64,000 nucleotides of DNA. Source: Planoprotostelium fungivorum. Lineage: Eukaryota; Evosea; Variosea; Cavosteliida; Cavosteliaceae. Positions 37,701 through 48,521 of this stretch are shown in pieces. The stretch spans positions 43,278 through 107,277 of the forward strand of contig MDYQ01000074.1 in assembly GCA_003024175.1 (NCBI GenBank), read 5' to 3'. Position numbers and translations under genes: made by a program. The notes under the pieces were generated by a model that was not told the DNA's origin, did no database searches, and saw nothing but the letters and a program-made list of their open reading frames with translations. Position 1 is the first letter of the stretch. Each line of letters starts with the position of its first letter.

Positions 37701-40055
37701 GAGGCCCAATTTCTCCTCCGACCAATCCACTCCAAATCAACACCTCGGTGAAGAGAATTTTCTCGGAAATTTACCTGACGGCTCCAGGGTCTGGGAGGGA
37801 TCTGGCGGAAAAATTCCACCTCGGGGAGTCCCAATTCGAGTCCCAAATTTCGAGTGTCGCAAGAGATTGCGACGGATGAGTTCTGGGGTCCGTCGACTGA
37901 TCTGAACGACACACAACAACTCTTATTGCACATCAGAAAGGGTATACCTGATAACCACAGACAGAAGGTGTGACATCATCTCATCTACAACGCGCCAACA
38001 CCCCTTCTATATTTTTTTAATTTTCCGATATAACTCGCCATATCGTTCATCTACAACCCGCCATGATCTCATCTACAACACGCCAATTCTTGTAGGTGTG
38101 GCTGTCTATTAGCGGCTGCACAGAATCTCTCGCCCAAGACGACAAACAATACGAGAGAGCTCTACGCGCCGCCTTTACCTCTGAAGAGATAGACAGTGCC
38201 TTGACACCCGATGGAGATCTATTGTGGGACGATCTCGTCATGAAGAATCCACATATGCTATCGGGTTACCTACCGGACGGTGAGCCCGTCGATCTACAAC
38301 GAGACTGATCTATTTTTAGGATTCTCGCCTCAGAATCACAACCTGTCGGAGGAGAATCAGAAGAGGATGCAGAGGCTGCTGTGGGTTCTGTACAAGAAAT
38401 CTCGACCACATTTCTCTTACTTGCACCCCATCCTGCCTGACATGAGTGAGATTTAAAATTTGAATTTTGAATGACCCGCGTAGTCTGCATACTCTTGCAT
38501 TACATCTCAGAGGAACAAGCCTTCTACACGACACGATCTCTGTTCAATCAGACGAAGGTGAGACTATTTTTAGATTATCGAGCTCGATCTACAACGTTGT
38601 AGATATCGGACTTCGCTCACTTCAATATCCCTGATCTGTTCACTGCCGTCACATTGAATGCACTTCACATGTGTGCACCAGATCTTCACAGTCACATCAA
38701 CTCCTTTGTAGACGACATCGAGCAGTGTCATTTTGCCTCCCGGTACCGTCTCGTTTCATTTTGTCTTCGTTTTATTTCATCAAAAACATTTCCCTCTATT
38801 TTACGTTTGTGAAATTTAAAATTTTTTTCAAATCATCGTTCTGTCTAGATATAAAATATCTCATTTTCACAAATTTGATGAAATTTCAGTTGGTTTTCCA
38901 GACTCTTCGTCGGCAGATTCCCCTACCGTGTCGTACTCCGCATTTTCGACTGCTTCGTATCAGAAGGTATCTACAACGTTGTAGATGGAACACTCACCCC
39001 CTCAGGCATGGTCATCCTCTTCCGCGTCGCCCTCGCAGTCTTTGTAAAGAATGCAGAGGTCCTCTTGAAGTGCACGAGCTTGCATCAGATCACACAAGAA
39101 TTAGAGAACTACATGTCTAACTACAAAGACAACGACGTCGATATACTCGAACTGGCCTGGGGTGTTTCTTTTCGGTGAGATGCGTTCATCTACAACGTTG
39201 TAGATTGACACGGAGGCAGACGCAACAGCTGTCTCGATTATCTGAGGAGGTCGAGAGATCAGCAGCTGCCGAGTGAAATAGACAGTCTGTCCTCTATTCT
39301 CGATCACGAACAATTGGCGACACTGTGGTTGTGGCTTCCCATCAGGTACGATCTACAACGTTGTAGACTAGATCGTAATTCCGATGAAATATCGCAGATG
39401 TCAACTGGACGAACCGGTGAGAATTTTTACCACAACGAAACACGGCTTCAACCTGACTTCGCTGGTGATCGATCTCATCATCTGTTCGTTGTAGATTGAC
39501 AATAAAAGGTGAATAAATGTTCGACGTTCACGCCGAGCGTCATGATCATGAGAACGAAAGAGGGACACAAGTTTGGACTCTTCCACACCGGGACGTGGGA
39601 AAAGACGGAGAAATTTCAAGGTACGGGGGAGACCTTCTTGTTCTCTATGTCACCTAAGATGAGACGGTACCCTTGGACCAAGGAGAATAATCTCTTCTTC
39701 ATGGTGAGAGAGATTTATTTCCTTTTATTTCTCCTCAATGGAAGCGAAAAGTATCTGAATTGATTCGGATTTATGTGCATTCGAATGACACACATTCAGG
39801 CTTCGAATGCGATCATGATTGGTGGAGGGGGATCAGGTTGCAGCATCTACCTCGATGACGGTGAGTCATCATCATCATCAGCATTACGATGAGACATCTG
39901 TCGGCATGTCTGTCGTCTGAACACGAACAGAATTACTCCACGGCAGCTGCAATCGCAGCGCCACGTTTGATAATGCCAGCTTAACTGGAGGTGGAAAGAA
40001 AGATTTCGAATGCGTGGAGTTGGAGGTTTTTGGTTGGGAGACGATGAAGAAATAA
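34739..40055 (+). CDS. C1-RCC1-TBC-TLDc multidomain protein
   Basis: A large gene with over 20 exons and ~1,000-1,100 residues. Order: an atypical C1 zinc domain (HTFTWKRVPSKNCDICNNSL, then YECHKCAIFTHKGC); RCC1 repeats (HTLFLTDNGHIYSCGGNQNG, GGHHSLALTLDGE, WGKGENGRLGTG, ACGWGHTLVLF, YYHSAVVTDDGS, LYVWGRLFN); a TBC domain (IRKGIPDNHRQKVWLSISG, FSYLHPILPDM, LRIFDCFVSEG, LFRVALAVF); and a C-terminal TLDc domain (HKFGLFHTGTWEKTEKFQG, ELLHGSCNRSATFDNA, ECVELEVFGWE). TBC proteins act on Rab GTPases, and TBC plus TLDc recalls TBC1D24. The usual YxQ glutamine finger reads YLH and no IxxDxxR arginine finger is seen, so GAP activity is doubtful. One intron houses a tRNA-Lys; many carry the CTACAACG motif. 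Confidence 0.88.
36252..36324 (+). tRNA. tRNA-Lys (CTT), nested in an intron
   Basis: A full cloverleaf of 73 nt: acceptor GCCCGTC/GGTGGGC, D-loop TAGCTCAGTCGGTAGAGCG, anticodon arm CACGG CTCTTAA CCGTG, T-arm GGGGG TTCGAGC CCCCC, discriminator G. The anticodon is CTT. A run of seven T follows 5 nt later, a good Pol III stop. It lies in the sense direction inside an intron of the C1-RCC1-TBC-TLDc gene, between exons carrying ATLSNEE and MAMRMMNALRDTLK. Confidence 0.97.
36484..36672. repeat. Intronic (TCA)n / (ATC)n microsatellite
   Basis: Nearly 190 bp of imperfect TCA/ATC triplets with interspersed CACGATCTTCATC units. The flanking frame (FNREE, then LPVEKKVRPTEI) is best served by splicing it out, with the acceptor TCAACAG at 36679. 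Confidence 0.8.
37983..38086. repeat. Three copies of ATCTACAACNCGCCA in one intron
   Basis: ATCTACAACGCGCCA, ATCTACAACCCGCCA and ATCTACAACACGCCA occur near 37983, 38049 and 38071 inside one intron of the RCC1/TBC gene. All three face the same way, and the intron ends TTGTAG. This is the half-site form of the window-wide intronic motif. Confidence 0.8.
38587..39368. repeat. Cluster of four intronic 18-bp palindromes in the TBC part
   Basis: ATCTACAACGTTGTAGAT occurs at 38587-38604, 38969-38986 and 39188-39205, and with one change at 39351-39368. Each sits between coding blocks of the TBC region. At 38587 the exon resumes straight after GTTGTAG (NQTK to ISDF). The copy at 38969 leaves room for only an 18-nt intron. 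Confidence 0.85.
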
Positions 40056-40828
40056 ATCTACCCCGCACAACGTTTGCAGTGATGACAAAAGAACTCTTTT
40101 AGTTCTTTGCCTCAACTCATCGAGAATATGAGATAGCATTCACAACTCTACCGGTCTGGTGATGTTCTATCGAGGTAAGAGATTGGAATGAATCATCTAG
40201 TAGAAGATCCTGCGCAGATAGAGACCTAGAACTTCAGACTTGCATGGAAGAGGTCTTATACGTACTCCTCTTTCTGTCTACCATCCGTACAGATTCTTCT
40301 ACTGGGTACGTTGGATCTTTTCGACTGAAGACCTAGAACTGAAGACTCTCACACTACCTATGGAACTGTTCCTCCCTTCACTCGGAGTTCATGTCACCTT
40401 GACAGTCGGGAATTGCGATCGACACCAGCGACTCCGGGCTTAAGCGATTTTCCACCATGGTATTTCCAATCTGTAGAAAAACAGCCGCAAGTACTCATTC
40501 TTCAGAACCAATGGTCGGACGTTTCACCGTAGTAAATACCATCATGAACCACCGTTCTTGTATCGTTACTCCTTACTTTGTAGAGGCGCAGAGGTGGCAA
40601 ATGTGAACGTGTAAGCCTGACGAACACACAGCACCTACTTAGGAGAGCGGTCCTTATGTTAAATTGTCCTTCGTTCCTCGTTAAATCGAGTGCGACGTAG
40701 AGAAGAAGAATACTTCTCTATGGGTATTCTTTCAAAAATGTCAGAAGAATGGGAAAGTTCAGATCCCGCACGTCCGACGATGCGCGTCTCGTAACAACCA
40801 TCCATTATAAAAGAGTATACACCAAGGA
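40056..40828. other. Intergenic, weak direct repeat only
   Basis: No supported gene. GACCTAGAACTTCAGACT and GACCTAGAACTGAAGACT near 40220 and 40330 form a loose direct repeat. A short frame starting MEEVLYVLLFLSTIR near 40242 looks signal-like but does not continue. Confidence 0.35.
40806..40813 (+). promoter_or_regulatory. TATA-like TATAAAAG before homeobox gene 3
   Basis: A consensus TATAAAAG lies 16 bp before the first in-frame ATG of the gene. That is too close for a normal TATA-to-start distance, so either transcription starts inside the first exon or the match is chance. Confidence 0.35.
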
Positions 40829-41182
40829 ATGGACATTAAGAAGCTGATACACCCTGAACCTCTTCACGTTAGAGATCAAGGCGTGGACGGATATCGCCAG
40901 TTTCTTCTCTCGAGGAGCACATCTGCGACGCGAAGAGGTGCGATGGACGCATGCATTTTACATGGTGTCGCAGTCTGAGCGGCCACAGGAAGAATCTTCA
41001 CTCCAGAACAAAGGTGCAAACTACTGAGTCATTACGACTCCGATCCTTATCCTGATCTGCAGAAGAGAAGAGAGCTCGCGGAGGAGATGAAGACAACGGC
41101 GAGGAGTGTACAGATATGGTTTCAGAATAGGAGACAAAGGGATGCACTGAACAGAGCTATGAATAAAAATGTATTGATATGA
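40829..41182 (+). CDS. Small homeobox protein 3
   Basis: Two exons joined by a 50-nt intron (donor GTGCGATGG, acceptor GCCACAG). Exon 1 encodes MDIKKLIHPEPLHVRDQG and on to SRSTSATRR; exon 2 begins GRIFTPEQRCKLLSHY. The homeodomain runs from there through PYPDLQKRRELAEEMKT to the recognition helix ARSVQIWFQNRRQR, then 12 more residues (to NKNVLI). Total is about 100 residues. The helix-1/helix-2 pattern (YP-L-KRRELA) is closer to homeobox proteins 1 and 2 of this window than to any animal class I can name, so they look like one local family. Confidence 0.8.
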
Positions 41183-41502
41183 GGTGCTTCACTTTCTGTG
41201 GATTGTCATCGTCCCCACTGAAGATCGAAATCCAATTATTTGAAGAGTGTACCTCTCAGACATCCAAACATAGACTCATAACCAATACATGTGGCTCAAG
41301 AGTAGCATCTCCTGACCCGGCCCAATTTACAGAAAGATCAATCGTCTTGATGCTGGTCTCGCTTGAACAAATTCCACCGTCCTGCCATCAAAAGAGGACA
41401 TACCAGATTAAAACAGCTTCTCACTCTCTTCAGCCAATGAGGTGACCGGCACGTATATTTGCTCCGTGATGAGAAGATGATAGAGATCATCAAGTGCAAA
41501 AA

Positions 41503-41626
41503 GGATGCAATGTTTCCACCAATCTAGCTTTAGTCTCATGATTGAAATATTCTGGGTTTGTTGTATTGCCCACTCAGTGGCCCTTTCGGGTGTCGAGTTA
41601 GAGCGGACAGGGGAAACATTGCATCC
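41503..41626. ncRNA. Candidate structured RNA, copy B
   Basis: A 124-nt element closed by a perfect 15-bp stem (GGATGCAATGTTTCC with GGAAACATTGCATCC). Inner helices: CAATC..GATTG, AAAT..GTTT, CCACTCAGTGG, CCCTTTCGGG and TGTC..GACA. Compared with copy A (31570-31694) the helices persist through paired base changes while several loops are unchanged. Similarity continues more weakly to about 41755 (AGAATTATTATGGT, GAATGAGTTTC). It has the same strand orientation as copy A. It starts 321 bp after homeobox gene 3 and lies 265 bp from a tRNA gene. Confidence 0.55.
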
Positions 41627-41786
41627 CGATCACTTCGGCGAAGGGAGGTGGTGTCCACCGTTCAAAACGGCTCGAGAGAATTATTATGGTCACTCTTACT
41701 GACCACGGCTGACGATCGGTAATGACTTCAGTGAATGAGTTTCCCGATCGCGAATGATGACAGCATCATCGGCGGAGAGTAAGAGG

Positions 41787-41855
41787 GTGACTCAAATAAG
41801 GAAAAGTTGTGTGCATCACAATCGATGCACAATCCACAACTTGATCTTGAGTCAC
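41787..41855. ncRNA. Long imperfect hairpin, small-RNA-precursor-like
   Basis: GTGACTCAA/TTGAGTCAC, AAGTTGTG/CACAACTT and TGCATC/GATGCA pair in nested order, 23 pairs in 69 nt with small internal loops and a 5-6 nt terminal loop. Shape and size resemble a microRNA-type precursor. It lies 35 bp from the tRNA-Lys gene, past that tRNA's 3' end. No homologous second copy was seen. Confidence 0.4.
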
Positions 41856-41890
41856 GTCCTGGTACCGAAACATACAACCGTTAACAAAAT

Positions 41891-41963
41891 CGCCCACCGG
41901 GGGGCTCGAACCCCCGACCACTAGGTTAAAAGCCTAGCGCTCTACCGACTGAGCTAGGCGGGC
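41891..41963 (-). tRNA. tRNA-Lys (TTT)
   Basis: A complete 73-nt cloverleaf on the minus strand with acceptor GCCCGCC/GGTGGGC, anticodon arm CTAGG CTTTTAA CCTAG and the same D- and T-arms as the tRNA-Lys at 36252. The anticodon is TTT. A TTTT stop follows 1-2 nt past the 3' end. Apart from one acceptor base and the anticodon arm the two genes are identical, so they are recent relatives. Confidence 0.97.
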
Positions 41964-42084
41964 AACTGACTCCGCAGATCTGTGTGTGGTTGTGTAGAAC
42001 ATGATTTGCGTAATATCTAAGTGACTTCGCATCATTCTACACGGCTTTATATCTTCTATATGGTTCACACCATTCTTTATCATT

Positions 42085-45525
<3,441 letters not shown>

Positions 45526-45619
45526 TCTGATCTGCGTTTCACATCACATCACATCACATCGCACCTTCAAACAACGAGTCATTCACAAACAGCAGAAAAC
45601 AATCACCGATTCACACATC

Positions 45620-46178
45620 ATGACGCTGGAAGAACCCAAGATAACCCATCGAAAGCGAGAGACAGAACATGAGACGACACCACAAGAAGATGTGATTCCC
45701 GTTCCTTCCATAGATGAACAATTCGACTCAGCTCCTCTACCATCACATTCAGATACGTCTGATACGTCTTTAGCGAGAGAGTTCGCTGCAAGCCTGCAAC
45801 GATTCGGCATCGATCCTAAGGTATGAGTCATTTCACCGTCATCGTATTCCGAATCAGACACGCTTACAGATCGTCTCTCGATTCGAAACACAAGAGTTTG
45901 ACAGAGGATGGGATTTTAAAGAAGTAGAGCCAGATGTGAGTTCAACTCGACAATGGCCAAAACACGTTGTGACGAATTCACAGGTCATAGACAGACAACG
46001 GAAAGAAGCCAACATGTTCGCTCGTTGCGTCGAATTAGAAGAGCAGCTGGAACACATCACAATCGAGAGTGTCAGGCGAAGACACGAAGAGGAGATCGAA
46101 AACCTCCGTTTTGAATTAGACAATATTTGGAAAGAACGGAGGACGACCGGCCTTCCAGAGGAAGAAGAAGAACAATAA
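45620..46178 (+). CDS. Charged coiled-coil protein, unknown
   Basis: Three exons, about 150 residues. The N-terminus is acidic and Thr/Ser-rich (MTLEEPKITHRKRETEHET), the middle holds SLAREFAASLQRFGIDPK and IVSRFETQEFDRGWDF, and the last exon is a strong helix (RQRKEANMFARCVELEEQLE, EEEIENLRFELDNIWKERR) ending in an EEEEEQ tail. Joints: DPK/IVS and EPD/VID, with CAG acceptors. It starts 95 bp from the AFG2 start, divergently. No family recognised. Confidence 0.65.
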
Positions 46179-46373
46179 ACGTGTATAGATCGATCATGCT
46201 TGTGTGATGATGGTTGTCCTCTCGCTCGAAAATACACCACTTTATTGTCAATCTACAACGCTGCAATTCCACGAATGAGTCAGTATCACAGACACAGTAA
46301 GGAAGATACTGTGATTATCTTCCATTCGTGTCGACTCAGACTCAGACTCACTCAGACTCTTTATCTCATCACG

Positions 46374-47489
46374 ATGATAACCAAATCGGACTCTCTGGGT
46401 ACATTCACTTCATCACATGATGGCCATCTGACATCACAAAGCCTTTCTCAACTCATGGATAGACAACCGCCGACGAGTCGCCGAGAAACGTTTCCGTTAT
46501 CCCCAACAGGGAAAGAGTCAAGAGGAGGTGCCAACACACGAAACCTCGAGGTCGAGTTCAGATCAGACACCCATTCAAGACAGTCGACCCAGCGTGAGTC
46601 CATCTTCTCATCCACCCATTCAACTCCCCAAACGATGAACCGATCGCAGGCCGCCCGCGCTCAATCCCCTCCGAAAAAGAGACACGCGCCTCTTCTCCAT
46701 ACAAATGCAAAGACGAACGGTGCTACGGAGGATCCAGACACGTTCACCACGAAGAGGAAGAGAGAAGAGGGAGTAGGCGAACAGCTGAGCGATCTCCTGA
46801 GGACGCCGTCGGCCCATCCATCAGAAGACATCGTGGACAGTCCATCAGACCAGTATCCAGCGTTCTCACCTCCAAAGGTGTCATCTCTCTTCTCTCTTCT
46901 TCATCTCAACACGATCACAGATCGAGCCAAAGAGGATGAGAATATCATACACTCCTCAACACAATGTGACTCGCGTACCACCTCCCCTTAATGTGAGTTC
47001 GTGGTACCTCTCGTCCCTCATCTGATCACAGTGTCCCATGGAAGTTCACTTTAAAGAGTCTCCCATTCCCAAGCTGCCCTTTCAACTCTACAACAGCCAC
47101 ATACAAGTCCAACTTCCAGTCAGAAAAGACGACGATATCTTCTGTTACGATAGCGAGCAGGTCATCACATCACATCACTCTAGACATCACATCACTCGAA
47201 ACACATCACATCACTCGAAACACATGACTCTATACACATCACATCACTCGAAACACATCACATGATCATGTGACGAACCTCACGCACCATCATCTCACCT
47301 CCCGATCAGATCATGAAAGAGTTCACTCACATGAGACACGAACACGTCAGCAACGACCGTCTGACCGGCCGCGACACCGTAGAGTGGTCCATTCGCAAGA
47401 GCCGTAAGACGGCGAGACAGCTGAGCGAAGTGTACAGGAGAGAAGAGGAGGACTTTGCCCAATGCTTCGATTCAGAAGAGTCTCTGTGA
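46374..47489 (+). CDS. Basic, probably nuclear protein of unknown family
   Basis: Six or seven exons, about 270 residues. From MITKSDSLAFLNSWIDNRRR the frame passes through a basic/Pro-rich part (AARAQSPPKKRHAPLL, TTKRKREEGVGEQLSDLL), IEPKRMRISYTPQHN and a conserved-looking FQLYNSHIQVQLPVRKDDD. It ends with a helical, charged segment (DTVEWSIRKSRKTARQLSEV) and DEESL-like tail (CFDSEESL). PPKKRH and KRKR suit nuclear import. Joints: SDSL-A/FLNS, RPS/AAR, PPK/IEP, PLN/CPM, SEQ/IMK. Its stop is only 7 bp from the NOP16 stop on the other strand. Confidence 0.65.
47161..47265. repeat. Intronic tandem repeat, ~20-bp unit CACATCACATCACTCGAAA
   Basis: About five imperfect units with period near 20 bp inside the intron between SEQ and IMKEF of the preceding gene. 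Spacers are replaced by the repeat, so this looks like local slippage expansion. Confidence 0.75.
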
Positions 47490-47496
47490 TACACAT

Positions 47497-48291
47497 TTAT
47501 AGCAGCTCACACTTTTTCTCACACACTTTCGCGGTGTGTTGCCAGTAGTTTAATTTGTAATCTCTCGCCATTTTCTATTTTTCTTCAGTTTTTTGTCTTG
47601 AAGAGATTGATGTAGAAAGATTCAGGAAAAAAGACGAATGGGAAAAAGAAATTGTGAATTTGAGAAAATATTTTGTTGATGAAAAAAGATGGATTTGAAG
47701 AAATCTCTCACCGTGTAATCGTCTCCGTACTTGTCTACCAACTTTTGAAAGTAGATGATCTCTTCTTTCGTCAACTTCTTCTCGTTCGGTGCTGTGGGTT
47801 GAACAGCCAGAGCTGTGAGAGGATGAGGATGTGATCGACGGGTGAGAAGGTGTGATGTATGCTTCGAGTTATGATGATGTGATGTGAGAGAATTCACCGT
47901 CTAATTTTGATGGTTTGACGACTGGCTTGGAGAAGTGTGATTTACCCATCAGCTGCAGCTCTTCCTCGGAAATCGAATCGACCTGCTCGATCTCTAATCG
48001 AACCGTCAGAACTTCCATCAACGATCGATTCATCAATATGTTTCGAAAATATAGACATCGCATGTTGAACTCACTCTTGATGGGAGCCCACGATCCGAGT
48101 CGTCTCATGTCTTCATTGGTGTTGTTGCTAAGGCCCAGGGACTCTATGTTTTGCTTGAACTTCTTTCCCTGCTGCCAGTGCTCCTTCAACTCGAGGGGAA
48201 TGCTACTGGGAGCTTTATATTGAGAGGGAGCTCTGACTCTGTTCTGGTGGACTTTTCCGCGACGTTGTCTCTTCCTCTGTGCGACTCCCAT
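47497..48291 (-). CDS. NOP16: Ribosome biogenesis protein NOP16
   Basis: A nucleolar 60S-assembly factor. The N-terminus is strongly basic (MGVAQRKRQRRGKVHQNRVR), then LKEHWQQGKKFKQNIESLGL, a family block, and near the C-terminus LTKEEIIYFQKLVDKYGDDY followed, after a ~130-nt intron, by MARDYKLNYWQHTA and a short Cys/Lys-rich end CEKKCELL. Order and length (about 170-180 residues) fit NOP16 of other eukaryotes. An upstream in-frame ATG (48348) would add 19 residues and is less likely. Its 3' end meets the preceding plus-strand gene tail to tail. Confidence 0.85.
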
Positions 48292-48521
48292 TTTATGCGA
48301 TGATGTGAAATGAGAAGGAGGTGAGAAATATCGAAGACTAAATTTCATCGTCTACAAATCGTTCAACTTGAACTATTCAGCAGCAAGTAGAGTGAGATGA
48401 AGATAGATGGTGCACGACCTTACAGATAAAATCACACTCCTACGACATCAATCATAGGTTTGAAGACGATAGACGTGATGCATCGCGCCAGTGATGTCTC
48501 TTGATACAACATAAATCTTCA

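Noticed and set aside
38969-38986. Intronic palindrome as an ordinary restriction-like chance site
   Set aside because: Eight copies of an 18-bp sequence (within one base) in 64 kb, all in introns, cannot be chance.
47161-47265. CRISPR-like array of ~20-bp repeats
   Set aside because: Units are adjacent and imperfect with no spacers, and they lie in a eukaryotic intron; a minisatellite explains them.
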